Source: Sphingobacteruim zhuxiongii (GTDB lineage: Bacteria > Bacteroidota > Bacteroidia > Sphingobacteriales > Sphingobacteriaceae). Taken from it: a DNA stretch of 64,000 bases. Of this stretch, positions 45,335 to 54,640 are shown in pieces (the stretch's first letter is position 1; every line of letters starts with the position of its first letter). The notes beneath the pieces are model-generated. The model was given only the letters and a program-made list of their open reading frames with translations, had not been told where the DNA came from and did not search any database. The position numbers and the translations under genes were made by a program. Where the stretch lies: the NCBI RefSeq assembly GCF_009557615.1, contig NZ_CP045652.1:2232001-2296000 (forward strand). Reading direction: 5' to 3'.

Positions 45335-45480
45335 GAATCGTCTGTTGCTGCAAAGATAGCCGTCGAAGGTTTCGGTAGAAAAAGGGCTTTCGCGGCATAA
45401 ATGCTCACTGCGTTCCGCTTTATTCCACGTCCCTTTTTCTGCCGACCTTCGCTGGCTCTTAGTGGCCTAACAAAAGATTC
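45335..45480. repeat. 146-bp imperfect palindromic element
   Basis: The left half (45335-45386) and right half (45431-45480) are imperfect inverted copies. The best arms are GCCGTCGAAGGTTTCGGTAG plus AAAAAGGG on the left and CCCTTTTTCTGCCGACCTTC plus GCTGGC on the right, with outer arms starting GAATC and ending GATTC. The 44-base centre (CGCGGCATAAATGCTCACTG and onward) is itself partly palindromic. It is more GC-rich than its AT-rich flanks and codes for nothing, which suits a REP- or MITE-like element. Confidence 0.6.
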
Positions 45481-45595
45481 ACCATGAAACGCGACGATGT
45501 CTTGGTAGCTATTAGATGTGAGATTTTAAATTTTTGTGTGAAGATGATTGGGATTACATGGGTGTTAAGGGATAGTTTAACTCCTTCTTAGGAAA

Positions 45596-47185
45596 TTAAA
45601 CATATTTGAGTCTTTCTTCTTCCAAATCAATTTGATAGATCTGTTGTCGGATAATCTCTTCGTCAAATTCTGCTTCCTTGTTTAAGTTGGTTAGGTACAT
45701 GCGCTGTTCGGCGAAGATATCGAGCATAATTCTACGGGCTTTATCATCCATCCAAGAACTGTCCTGTACTTTGGATTGATCTTCCCAATGCCTTAAAATA
45801 CGTTCTATGCCGATATGGCCAATGTACTCTTCCTCATAACGAGCTTTGACGAAATTGTATACATGTTGCTTTAGCCCTATTTTCATTCGTAGGCGCGTAG
45901 ATTGCTCGCGTTCTTCATCGCTTTCTAAGCCGACAAACAACTTCGTCTTATCAATCAGGTAAGGCAATGTTAAGCCTTGAACAACAAGCGTTAATAGAAT
46001 AACAACAAAAGTTATAAAGAGAATTAAGTTGCGATAAGGAAAGGCTTCCCCATTAGGAAGTGTGAGCGGGATTGCCAATGCAGCAGCTAGGGAAACCACG
46101 CCCCGCATGCCTGTCCATCCCATCAGCAGTGGTGTCGTCCAACGCCTCTTCGAGAATTGTTGACTATGAGCGACTTGCGGACGAAATATAATTGTTGCCA
46201 GCATCGCGGCATAGGCGGACAACATTCTCGCAACAATGAGAATAATAGTCACTGCGACACCATATCCTATTGCTGTTGAAAGGGGCATGCCATGGGAACG
46301 AATTCCTGCAACGATCTCTGGTAGCTCTAATCCAATGAGTAAGAATACCATCCCATTGAGCAGAAATACAAAACTCTCCCATACACTATAGCCTTTCAGA
46401 CGGCTGCTGCTAGATAGAAAATTTAATCGTTTATAGGATAATAAGAGTCCTCCTGCAACTACGGCCAGTACACCTGAGCAATGGAATTGCTCTGCCAGCC
46501 AATACATAAAATACGGTTCGATTAAGGTGAGCGCAATATCAGATGGAGCATCAGTTGATAAATGCTTGTGTATATATATAAAAATCAATGCAATAAGCAA
46601 ACCAATTCCTACACCACCGACGAGCATCCATAGAAAGTCAATACTGGCTTCCTGCCATATAAAACTACCGGTTCCGACTGCTACAAGTGCGAAGCGAAAG
46701 ATAATAAGCGAAGATGCGTCGTTTAGTAAACTCTCGCCTTCCAGTATTGCCTGTGTAGACTTTGGGATCTTTACGAATTTAGTAATTGCCCCAGTACTAA
46801 CAGCATCCGGCGGAGAAACGATGCCCCCTAATACGAATCCGAGCGCGATACTAAAGCCAGGTATAATCTGATTTGTGATCATTGCTACCATGAAAGCTGT
46901 AAAGAATACGACCAGGAAAGCAAAACTTCCGATAATACGCCACCATTTCTTCATTTCCTTGAGTGATACAGACCATGCAGCTTCAAACAGCAAGGGCGGG
47001 AGAAAGATAAAGAAGATTAAATCAGGATCGATTTTGATAAGTGGTAGTCCTGGAATAAAACTAATCCCCAGTCCTGCTAGTACCAGTAAAATGGGATATG
47101 CAATTCGCAGTTTATTCGCCCAGATTGTCAGAAAGACAATCAATAGGATCAAGCATAAGATGAATGGTAGTAATGTATTCATCAT
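45596..47185 (-). CDS. CPA1-type Na+/H+ antiporter
   Basis: 529 residues. About twelve membrane helices over residues 1-410: MNTLLPFILCLILLIVFLTI, LPLIKIDPDLIFFIFLPPLL, FEAAWSVSL, LGFVLGGIVSPPDAVSTGAI (the helix with the ion-binding Asp of the CPA1 family), STQAILEGESLLNDASSLII and MGWTGMRGVVSLAAALAIPL. It exchanges Na+ or K+ for protons at the inner membrane. The 120-residue cytoplasmic C-terminus is highly charged and helical (RLRMKIGLKQHVYNFVKARY), a probable regulatory domain. It stands alone, upstream of the sigma operon but separated by the palindromic element, so probably independent. Confidence 0.93.
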   Translation of the reverse strand: MMNTLLPFILCLILLIVFLTIWANKLRIAYPILLVLAGLGISFIPGLPLIKIDPDLIFFIFLPPLLFEAAWSVSLKEMKKWWRIIGSFAFLVVFFTAFMVAMITNQIIPGFSIALGFVLGGIVSPPDAVSTGAITKFVKIPKSTQAILEGESLLNDASSLIIFRFALVAVGTGSFIWQEASIDFLWMLVGGVGIGLLIALIFIYIHKHLSTDAPSDIALTLIEPYFMYWLAEQFHCSGVLAVVAGGLLLSYKRLNFLSSSSRLKGYSVWESFVFLLNGMVFLLIGLELPEIVAGIRSHGMPLSTAIGYGVAVTIILIVARMLSAYAAMLATIIFRPQVAHSQQFSKRRWTTPLLMGWTGMRGVVSLAAALAIPLTLPNGEAFPYRNLILFITFVVILLTLVVQGLTLPYLIDKTKLFVGLESDEEREQSTRLRMKIGLKQHVYNFVKARYEEEYIGHIGIERILRHWEDQSKVQDSSWMDDKARRIMLDIFAEQRMYLTNLNKEAEFDEEIIRQQIYQIDLEEERLKYV

Positions 47186-47640
47186 ATAGGTTTGCCGCTA
47201 GTTTTTCAAGAATCGGGATACTAATTACGATATAATCGATTAAATTTTTCTTAGCCTTTTATTAAATATGGAATTACGGTCGCATATTTGTAGGGAATCA
47301 TCTACAGAAGGTATGTGGTAGAAACGCTAGTGCACTATCCTACTTGAACGAAATAACATAGAAATAGAACATTTATTGCATTTTTTACTACATCATTACC
47401 TCACTTAGCATTTAGTGTAATTTAAACACTATCGGTATAAAGATGAGAGGTGTGTTTATGTGATAAATATCAGGTTATAAATATGTTAAGTAAGTGCAAA
47501 CTTCCATTTGAGCAGTATGCTTTATATTGATGTAGAGATGTGTTAATGGATAATTTGCAATCAAACGAATACATCACAACCTTTGTTTATAAAGAAACAA
47601 TACTCGTTCACCTATTTATAAATCTATAAATCCAAATCAT
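47186..47640. other. Gene-free divergent interval upstream of SusC pair 4
   Basis: 455 AT-rich bases between the antiporter start and the SusC start. It should hold both promoters, but I find no full TTTG/TAnnTTTG pair and no obvious operator. No small gene recognised. Confidence 0.35.
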
Positions 47641-50600
47641 ATGAAGCATCTATTTATGTTCTTCTGCATTGTATTTGGCATACAACACGCTTATGCCCAG
47701 AGCACAATTTCAGGAACAGTAAAAGACGGACAAAGCTCGACAGTCATTCCCGGTGTTACGGTTGCCCTCAAGGGAAAACCGGTGACTACGCAAACCGACG
47801 AGACAGGGAAATTCACACTAGAAGCCTCCCCTACCGATTCCATCACTTTTACCTTTATCGGCTATGTTACCAGAACAATGCCGGTTGGGGATCAAACTTT
47901 TTTCAACATCAGTCTACAGAGTGCAGACGAGACTTTGGAAGAAGTGGTCGTTGTTGGTTACGGTACGCAAAGAAAAGTTGATTTAACAGGTTCTATTGCG
48001 CAAGTGAAAGGAGAAGCGATTGCGAACATGCCAAATGCAAACCCTATTAGCTCTTTACAAGGTAAGGTTGCGGGTTTAACGATTTCTAACTCTGGTACTC
48101 CCGGCGGATCACCTACGGTACGTATCCGTGGTGTAAATAGTACCAATAACGCCAACCCTTTATATGTAGTTGACGGTGTTCTACATGATAATATTGACTT
48201 CTTATCACCACAAGACATTGAGTCTTTAGATGTCTTACGTGACCCTTCATCCATTGCTATCTACGGTTTACGTGGTGCCAATGGTGTTATTGCGGTAACC
48301 CTAAAAAAAGCTGCCCAAGGAAGAACAAGTATTAACTTCTCAGGTTCTGTAGGCTTTGATCAAGTCAATGATCGCATTGATTTAGTGGATGCTGAAGGCT
48401 TTAAAAGGCTATATGATATGCAACTTGTGAATCTAGGTAAAGCACCATTCGATTATAGCAAATATACAGCGAACACCGATTGGCAGGACTTAGTATTGAG
48501 AACTGCTATGAATACCAATAACAACCTGAGTATTTCTAACTCAACAGAAAAGTCCTCTACACACTTTAGCTTAGGTTATAACAAGCAAGAAGGTGTTGTA
48601 CGTAATGGGGATTATGAACGCTTTACAGCGCGATTGAATTCCGAGTTAAAGATCTCAGAGCGTGTTAAAATTGGTGGTGATATCTCTGGATCATATTGGA
48701 ATATGAATTCGACCAATGTGACCCTGACCAATGCTTTATGGTCAGCACCTATTGTTGGTGTTAAATATGATGAGAATACCTACTATGGTATGCCTTCCTT
48801 CCAACGTGCACAGGTTGGAAACGTGATGGCTACCTTAGATCGTTTAGATGGCACCTCATTACCACGCGGTTACCGTTTTGTAGGTAGCTTATTTGCTGAA
48901 GTAAAAATTATGGAAGGCTTGAAATGGAAATCAACCGTGTATACAGACCTTGGATTCAATAACACTAGAGGTTATTCTCCATTAGCTGCACGTTACATGT
49001 ATTTAGGCGAAAACGGTGGTGCTGACAGTTTCTTTCAAGACGATCGTGTCTTTACTTCCGTAAATCAAAGGAATGAGGAATTTAGAAGATTCCAACAAGA
49101 TCATACCTTAACCTGGGACAAGAGTTTCAATGAGGATCATCGATTAACTGCGGTAGGTGGTTTTACGACCGTATTTAATGATTACACCCAACTATCGGGC
49201 TCTCGACGCGATACATCAACGAATGTACCTCCAAACTCAGACTACTGGTATTTGGATATTATTAACCAAGATTCGAACCCGAAAGGTAGTTATTCGGGTC
49301 AAGGCTCCCAAAACACGTTAGCGGGTGTATTTGCGCGTGCAAGTTATGCTTATAAGAATCGCTACTTATTGAATGCAACAGTACGTCGCGATGGTTCATC
49401 AAAGTTTGCTCCTAAAAACCGTTGGGGAACATTTGGCTCCGTAGGTTTAGGATGGGTTGTATCCGAAGAGTCCTTCTTCGAAAATGTTGAGAAGATTAAC
49501 TTTATGAAATTACGCTTTGCCTGGGGTAAATTAGGAAACTCCAACGGTGTCGCAGACAATGTTTACTTACCAGGACTCGTAAATGCAAATACTGCAGTCT
49601 TTGGCGACAATATCTACACCTCGGTAAAAGCAGATTATGTTCCAGATCCTAACTTACACTGGGAGGTTGTTAAGGGTATTGATCTAGGACTTGATCTTAA
49701 AGCATTCAACAATAAGTTTAATGCCGAAATTAATCTATATGACCGTACGACAAGCGACATCTTGACGATGTTGACTCTGCCCGCGACAGATGATCGTTAT
49801 TTCACTAACTTAGGCAAAATCACCAATCGCGGTATAGAGGTTTCGATGGGCTGGAATAACCAACTAGATGAACTACGTTACGGTATTAATGCGAACTACT
49901 CTTACAATAAGAATATTGTTAACTCCATTGGAGATAACACCAACTTTAGAGTATTAGGAAATGAGGGTGCGAACGTGACGGAGACAGGACAGCCAATTGG
50001 TTATTTCTATGGCTACAAGCAAATTGGAATCTACCAAACTGTAGATGATATCGAGAATATGGCTGTACAACCTGGTTCTGCTCCTGGGGATATTGCGTTT
50101 GAAGATATTGACGGCGATGGAGCAATCACTGAAAAGGAAAGAACATACTTAGGAACACCATTCCCTCCACATAATTTCGGTATTAACTTCTCTTTAGGGT
50201 ACAAAGGATTTGACTTCCAAATTGAAGGTAGTGGAGTTGCTGGCAATAAGATCTACGCACAACGTAGAACACGTAATTTTGCGGATTTAAACTATGAGAG
50301 CAATCGTTTGGATGCATGGACAGGTCCGGGCACGAGCAATGTTGAACCTATTTTAGATAACAGTCGCGGAAACAACTACAAGTTCAGTTCTTACTTCTTA
50401 GAGCCGGGCGATTTCTTCCGTATTCGTACCATTCAATTAGGTTATAGTTTTAACGATGCCTTGCTTGCACGTACTTTTATTCGCAAAGCGCGATTCTTTG
50501 TCAATGTACAGAATTTGAAGACTTGGAGTAAGGTTACAGGTTATACACCAGAAGCAGCTATTGGAAGTATCATTGCTGGCGGTACAGATAATGCGACTTA

Positions 50601-50646
50601 TCCATTGCCAACCAGTTATTCCTTAGGTGTTAATCTTTCATTTTAA
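47641..50646 (+). CDS. SusC/RagA-type TonB-linked outer-membrane transporter (pair 4)
   Basis: 1001 residues. Signal peptide MKHLFMFFCIVFGIQHAYAQ, CarboxypepD-regulatory-like domain from residue 20 (STISGTVKDGQSSTVIPGVT), TonB-box region LEEVVVVGYGTQRKVDLTGS, plug with LYVVDGVLHDNIDFLSPQDI and VLRDPSSIAIYGLRGANGVI, and a barrel ending PTSYSLGVNLSF. No STN domain. It forms an operon with SusD (20 bases downstream) and the DUF4886 lipoprotein. The ligand is unknown; the accompanying SGNH-like protein hints at an esterified glycan. Confidence 0.95.
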   Translation: MKHLFMFFCIVFGIQHAYAQSTISGTVKDGQSSTVIPGVTVALKGKPVTTQTDETGKFTLEASPTDSITFTFIGYVTRTMPVGDQTFFNISLQSADETLEEVVVVGYGTQRKVDLTGSIAQVKGEAIANMPNANPISSLQGKVAGLTISNSGTPGGSPTVRIRGVNSTNNANPLYVVDGVLHDNIDFLSPQDIESLDVLRDPSSIAIYGLRGANGVIAVTLKKAAQGRTSINFSGSVGFDQVNDRIDLVDAEGFKRLYDMQLVNLGKAPFDYSKYTANTDWQDLVLRTAMNTNNNLSISNSTEKSSTHFSLGYNKQEGVVRNGDYERFTARLNSELKISERVKIGGDISGSYWNMNSTNVTLTNALWSAPIVGVKYDENTYYGMPSFQRAQVGNVMATLDRLDGTSLPRGYRFVGSLFAEVKIMEGLKWKSTVYTDLGFNNTRGYSPLAARYMYLGENGGADSFFQDDRVFTSVNQRNEEFRRFQQDHTLTWDKSFNEDHRLTAVGGFTTVFNDYTQLSGSRRDTSTNVPPNSDYWYLDIINQDSNPKGSYSGQGSQNTLAGVFARASYAYKNRYLLNATVRRDGSSKFAPKNRWGTFGSVGLGWVVSEESFFENVEKINFMKLRFAWGKLGNSNGVADNVYLPGLVNANTAVFGDNIYTSVKADYVPDPNLHWEVVKGIDLGLDLKAFNNKFNAEINLYDRTTSDILTMLTLPATDDRYFTNLGKITNRGIEVSMGWNNQLDELRYGINANYSYNKNIVNSIGDNTNFRVLGNEGANVTETGQPIGYFYGYKQIGIYQTVDDIENMAVQPGSAPGDIAFEDIDGDGAITEKERTYLGTPFPPHNFGINFSLGYKGFDFQIEGSGVAGNKIYAQRRTRNFADLNYESNRLDAWTGPGTSNVEPILDNSRGNNYKFSSYFLEPGDFFRIRTIQLGYSFNDALLARTFIRKARFFVNVQNLKTWSKVTGYTPEAAIGSIIAGGTDNATYPLPTSYSLGVNLSF

Positions 50647-50666
50647 TTAGTTAAAGAGAATTTACG

Positions 50667-52196
50667 ATGTCAAAATATATAAAAATAGCACTGAGTATAG
50701 GATGTTCAATTGTTCTATTCAGTAGTTGTGAGAAGTTTTTAGACACTCCTCCACAAGGAAAATATACAGAAGATACTTATCCTTTTCCAGAAGGCGGATC
50801 GCCTTATGATCGTTTTGTATTTTCGGCCTACAATGACCTACGTAGCTATAACGTACATGTCGACGGCTTTGTCAATGCGACAAGTATTCGAAGCGATGAC
50901 GCTGATAAGGGTAGTACGGCGTCGGATGGTGGTGCTGACGTTATCTCAATGGATAATTTCCCGGTACTGGCAACCAGTGGTCGCGCAAATGCCTTATGGT
51001 TAGGTTATTTAGGATTAGTTAACCAAAGCAATCGTGCCATCTATCAAATCGATAGTATATCTAAACAGAATCAGGACGAGCAAATGATGCAACAATCGAT
51101 TGCCGAAGCTCGCTTCCTTCGCGGATACGCTTATTTCACCTTAGTACGTTTATTTGGACGCGTTCCTAAATTCGATAAATGGGCTTCAGATCCTGCAACC
51201 CAAAACAATATTCCACAAAGTACAGCAGCAGAATTATATGCTTTCATTGAGGAAGACTTGAAATTCGCTGCGCAGAACTTACCAGATTCTTGGGACAGTA
51301 AATTTGCAGGACGCGCAACCAAAGGTGCTGCCAATGGTATATTAGCAAAAGCGTATATCACACAGAAAAAATGGCAACAAGCCTATGATGCCGCGAATAC
51401 CGTGAAGAATTCCGGATTGTATGACCTATCGCAGAATTATAGCGATATCTTCTCAGAGAAGGGTGAAAACGGTAGAGAATCGGTTTTCGAAATTCAAGGC
51501 ACAGCCTCTGCTGATGAAACCACTAAGAATGGTATTCAGTATGCCAATTTGCAAGGTGTACGTGGTTCAGGGAATTGGAATTTAGGCTGGGGCTGGAACA
51601 CGCCGAGCACTGCATTAGAAGCTGCCTACGAACCTGGTGATCCACGCAAAGCTAGAACCATCTTATATTCCAGTGTGACCGGAAAACCTGGTTTGTCGAT
51701 ATACAATGAAACAATGCCAACGTATCCGTCGGAAGTACCAAATCCGATGTACAACCACAAAACCTTAAGTGATCCTGCGCTGAGAAACAGCGTGAGTCGC
51801 GGCTCTTGGTGGATGAATGTCCGTATTCTACGTTATGCGGATGTAGTCTTGATGCTTGCCGAATCGGCGAATGAATTAGGTAAATCAGAAGAAGCACGAA
51901 GCTTACTAAATTCTGTTCGCGAGCGTGCTCGTCGTGGCGGAGCTTCAGGTGTTCTGCCTGATGTTACAGATACAGATCAATCGACATTGCGTAATAAGAT
52001 TCGTCATGAACGACGTATTGAACTAGCGATGGAGCATGATCGATTCTTTGACTTAGTACGCTGGGGAACTGCGCAAAGCGCGCTGCATGCCGCCGGAAAG
52101 ACGAACTTCCAGAACTCTCGCGATGTCTTATTGCCAATTCCGCAAACGCAGATCGATTTAACTAAAGGTGTATTGACTCAAAACCCAGGTTATTAA
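50667..52196 (+). CDS. SusD/RagB surface lipoprotein (pair 4)
   Basis: 509 residues, a standard SusD length. Lipoprotein signal with lipobox FSSC (Cys21), then FLDTPPQGKYTEDTYPFPEG, EARFLRGYAYFTLVRLFGRV (TPR-like), AANGILAKAYITQKKWQQAY, and the C-terminal RILRYADVVLMLAESANELG, LLNSVRERARRGGASGVLPD, IRHERRIELAMEHDRFFDLV, LLPIPQTQIDLTKGVLTQNP. Twenty-one bases follow the SusC stop and 25 lie before the DUF4886 gene. It recognises ligand on the cell surface with the upstream SusC. Confidence 0.95.
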   Translation: MSKYIKIALSIGCSIVLFSSCEKFLDTPPQGKYTEDTYPFPEGGSPYDRFVFSAYNDLRSYNVHVDGFVNATSIRSDDADKGSTASDGGADVISMDNFPVLATSGRANALWLGYLGLVNQSNRAIYQIDSISKQNQDEQMMQQSIAEARFLRGYAYFTLVRLFGRVPKFDKWASDPATQNNIPQSTAAELYAFIEEDLKFAAQNLPDSWDSKFAGRATKGAANGILAKAYITQKKWQQAYDAANTVKNSGLYDLSQNYSDIFSEKGENGRESVFEIQGTASADETTKNGIQYANLQGVRGSGNWNLGWGWNTPSTALEAAYEPGDPRKARTILYSSVTGKPGLSIYNETMPTYPSEVPNPMYNHKTLSDPALRNSVSRGSWWMNVRILRYADVVLMLAESANELGKSEEARSLLNSVRERARRGGASGVLPDVTDTDQSTLRNKIRHERRIELAMEHDRFFDLVRWGTAQSALHAAGKTNFQNSRDVLLPIPQTQIDLTKGVLTQNPGY

Positions 52197-52221
52197 GATC
52201 CGTCCCAATTATATAAAAATT

Positions 52222-53730
52222 ATGAACATGAATAAGTTATTCACTAAAATATCCCAAGGCCTACTGCTCATCTTGATGATGAGCTTGGCTTTCTCCTGTA
52301 AAAAGGATGGAAACCCGAATAAACTACCTGATGCCGATATCTCCCCTTCTTTAGTGGCACCTACCGATGGATACATTCGTATCCTCGCAATCGGTAATAG
52401 CTTTTCGGAGGATGCGATCGAATCGCATTTATATGAATTAGCAAAAGAGAGCGGAAAGACAATAATCATAGGTAATCTATATATTGGTGGAGCATCATTA
52501 GATTTACATAAAAGGAATATTGAAAACTCCGGTGCGGCTTATGACTACCGTAAAATTGGCGCCGATGGCGTTAAAAAATCTTTTCCGAAGGTATCTATTG
52601 AAACTGCCATTCTGGATGAGCATTGGGATTATATTTCCTTCCAACAAGTGAGTCAAAACTCTGGACAACTCCAAACGGTCAAAGATGCATTACCAGCAAT
52701 CTATAACATCGTAAAGGAGAAAGCCTTAAACCCGAACGTGCAATACGTTTACCATCAAACATGGGCTTATCAGCAAAACTCAAATCATGAAGGTTTTGCT
52801 AACTATGATAAAGATCAAATGAAGATGTATCAGGCGATTGTGGACGTCTCTAAACAAGTGAAAGACATTGCCCCTATTAACATTGTTGTACCGGCAGGAA
52901 CCGCTATTCAGAATGCGCGTACTTCTTTAATTGAAGATAATTTTACACGCGATGGATATCATTTAACGATTCCTTTCGGGCGCTATATCGCGGCTTGTAC
53001 ATGGTTTGAAACCATATTTAAGAAGTCTGCAGTCGGAATGACTTATAAACCGGAAGGCTTATCGACATTCGAAGCATCTATTGCACAAAATGCCGCACAC
53101 CTAGCCGTATTGAAGCCTTATGAAGTAACGCCAATGACGGATTTTCAAGGTGGTAACGGTGGTCCATTGACAAGTGCCGTGCTTATTGACTTCGGTAATA
53201 ATGCTGCATCTGAACGTTGGAATCAATTATCTAATTTCTTAGCGGGCACCTCAGCTAGCTTAAAAGATAGCCTTGGTTCTTATACGGGTATCAAAGCAAG
53301 CATTACAGAGCGTTTTAACGGAATTAATGCCGATGGCCCGACAAGTACAAGTACGCCTTTAAACATGCCTTCAAATGTCTCTAAATACGCTTATTTCGGG
53401 AACTCAAAAGGCGACTTTGCAGGAATGAAGATTGTGCAATCGAAGGTCGAGCTGAGCGGATTGGATAAAGATCAAAGCTATAGCCTATCCTTTTTCGGCG
53501 CCAGAGGTGGTGTTTCCGATAACCGAGAAACAAAATATATCTGTACAGGCAGCAATGAGGTTGCTGTCACATTGAATACATCTAGCAACTCGACAAATAT
53601 CGCTGTGGCCAAAGCTGTAAAACCAGATGTTAATGGTAAAATTACAATTACGATCACCGCAGGTGAGAATAACAATAACGGAACTGGATTTTTCTATATT
53701 TCTGCCTTAAGACTAATGTCTGGCAGTTAG
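52222..53730 (+). CDS. DUF4886 SGNH-hydrolase-like lipoprotein
   Basis: 502 residues. Lipoprotein signal with lipobox AFSC (Cys26). The DUF4886 domain covers about residues 50-285: YIRILAIGNSFSEDAIESHL (block I, Ser in GNSFS), IGNLYIGGASLDLHKRNIEN (glycine block), WDYISFQQVSQNSGQL, VQYVYHQTWAYQQNS and FTRDGYHLTIPFGRYIAACT (Asp-x-x-His block V). The Ser-Asp-His set suggests a deacylase, probably acting on acylated sugars. Residues about 320-502 form a separate beta-rich module (AVLIDFGNNAASERWNQLSN to GTGFFYISALRLM) resembling a carbohydrate-binding-like sandwich; this is inferred from pattern. It is third in the pair 4 operon and is followed by a terminator. Confidence 0.85.
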   Translation: MNMNKLFTKISQGLLLILMMSLAFSCKKDGNPNKLPDADISPSLVAPTDGYIRILAIGNSFSEDAIESHLYELAKESGKTIIIGNLYIGGASLDLHKRNIENSGAAYDYRKIGADGVKKSFPKVSIETAILDEHWDYISFQQVSQNSGQLQTVKDALPAIYNIVKEKALNPNVQYVYHQTWAYQQNSNHEGFANYDKDQMKMYQAIVDVSKQVKDIAPINIVVPAGTAIQNARTSLIEDNFTRDGYHLTIPFGRYIAACTWFETIFKKSAVGMTYKPEGLSTFEASIAQNAAHLAVLKPYEVTPMTDFQGGNGGPLTSAVLIDFGNNAASERWNQLSNFLAGTSASLKDSLGSYTGIKASITERFNGINADGPTSTSTPLNMPSNVSKYAYFGNSKGDFAGMKIVQSKVELSGLDKDQSYSLSFFGARGGVSDNRETKYICTGSNEVAVTLNTSSNSTNIAVAKAVKPDVNGKITITITAGENNNNGTGFFYISALRLMSGS

Positions 53731-53755
53731 ATCGGATCATCGTAATGTGAACGTG

Positions 53756-53788
53756 AAAGGGAGCCTGAAAGGGCTCCCTTTTTATTTA
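53756..53788 (+). terminator. Terminator of the pair 4 operon
   Basis: Perfect 10-bp stem AAAGGGAGCC/GGCTCCCTTT with a 6-base loop, then TTTATTT, 26 bases after the DUF4886 stop. Confidence 0.88.
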
Positions 53789-54261
53789 ATAAGACTGATA
53801 AAATTCTTCCCTTTCTATTAGTTAAACTGAAGACTGTGATATTATTCAGAGGAAACTAGCATGTTCGCAGAACATAAAGCTATTCTTTACTATTGCATTC
53901 GTTATAAAGGACTGTTTACAGATAAGGAACTAAACTTCTAGATCAGCGCAAATGATGTTCTAGGTTTTAGTGGAATAAATACATCTTTCTTTCAGCGCTA
54001 GACATCATACTCATCATATCATTCAGCGCCGTAATTCGCTTCAAGCAGGTTGTCAGTTGCCGATAGACAAATAAAACACGCAGCACCAATATATAAGCAT
54101 TTTATGATGTTGAAATTAGCATATTAAAGAATGGATTAGTTGAACAAACGTTCCAATCAGCAGCAGCCACCCTTCCCTATCCTGCTTAACAAATTAACCC
54201 TCACTATATGTCTAAACATGGGCTCCAAGAAAAACATTGATAATCAGTTCAGGAAGGTGTA
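53789..54261. other. Gene-free region
   Basis: About 470 bases with no open frame of merit, no close match to a mobile element and only scattered short repeats. It may be decayed sequence. It lies between the pair 4 terminator and the two small-RNA candidates. Confidence 0.35.
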
Positions 54262-54340
54262 AAAAAAATAAAGCTTGAGACAATCGGGCGATCGCTCAAG
54301 CTTTAAATAAAACCTCTTATCGAGGTAATCAACCTAAACC
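54262..54340 (-). ncRNA. Candidate small RNA 1 (minus strand)
   Basis: About 79 nt predicted: begins near GGTTTAGGTTGATT, then a 5-bp hairpin ACCTC-GATAA-GAGGT, a short linker TTTATTTA, and a 10-bp hairpin AAAGCTTGAG/CTCAAGCTTT followed by ATTTTTTTTA, a classical intrinsic terminator. It has a consensus promoter directly upstream (54346-54378). No coding frame. No minus-strand protein gene lies upstream that this terminator could serve. It shares 5' sequence and layout with small RNA 2. I do not recognise an Rfam family. Confidence 0.7.
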
Positions 54341-54345
54341 TAAGA

Positions 54346-54378
54346 CAAAGGTAGAAAAATATTCTTGAAAATCGCAAA
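54346..54378 (-). promoter_or_regulatory. Promoter of small RNA 1
   Basis: On the minus strand TTTG (54378-54375), a 21-base spacer, then TACCTTTG (54353-54346), matching the Bacteroidota -33 TTTG and -7 TAnnTTTG elements exactly. Confidence 0.75.
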
Positions 54379-54444
54379 TTATTTATGTAATTAAAGGCTG
54401 TCCTTTAACTTAAAAAGATTAATTAGTTGGGAATCAGGGGAATA

Positions 54445-54517
54445 ATTTTAAAAGATAAAGGTTTTCAAACGGGGAGAATGAAAACCTTTAATAACCAATT
54501 ATAAACCTAAATTATGA
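54445..54517 (-). ncRNA. Candidate small RNA 2 (minus strand), paralogue of small RNA 1
   Basis: About 70 nt predicted: starts near ATAATTTAGGTTTATAATTG, then GTTAT and a perfect 12-bp hairpin TAAAGGTTTTCA/TGAAAACCTTTA with an 11-base C-rich loop (CTCCCC), followed by TCTTTTAAAATTATT as a weaker U-tract. The 5' end aligns with small RNA 1 (TTAGGTTTA...GATT/GGTT). Its own consensus promoter is at 54523-54554. No coding frame. A C-rich loop could pair with G/A-rich ribosome-binding regions (inference). Confidence 0.62.
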
Positions 54518-54522
54518 TGACG

Positions 54523-54554
54523 CAAAGATAGTGTACATTTTACACAATTGCAAA
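54523..54554 (-). promoter_or_regulatory. Promoter of small RNA 2
   Basis: On the minus strand TTTG (54554-54551), a 20-base spacer, then TATCTTTG (54530-54523): both elements match the Bacteroidota consensus. Confidence 0.75.
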
Positions 54555-54611
54555 TCTTTTTTAAATTATTTTAATAAGTAGCCCAAACTCGCCTATTCAA
54601 GCGCAATAACG

Positions 54612-54619
54612 TATATTTG
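54612..54619 (+). promoter_or_regulatory. -7 element of the riboflavin synthase gene
   Basis: TATATTTG matches TAnnTTTG and lies 21 bases before the ATG at 54641. No TTTG lies at the -33 position. This also explains why the in-frame TTG at 54617 is not the start. Confidence 0.6.
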
Positions 54620-54640
54620 TATTCATCAAAAAGGATAGAT

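Noticed and set aside
54270..54304. Hairpin considered as terminator of the DUF4886 operon
   Set aside because: Its T-tract is on the minus strand and the operon already has a strong terminator at 53756; it fits the small RNA instead.
54617..54640. TTG start extending riboflavin synthase
   Set aside because: It overlaps the TATATTTG promoter element and the enzyme family begins at MFTGI.
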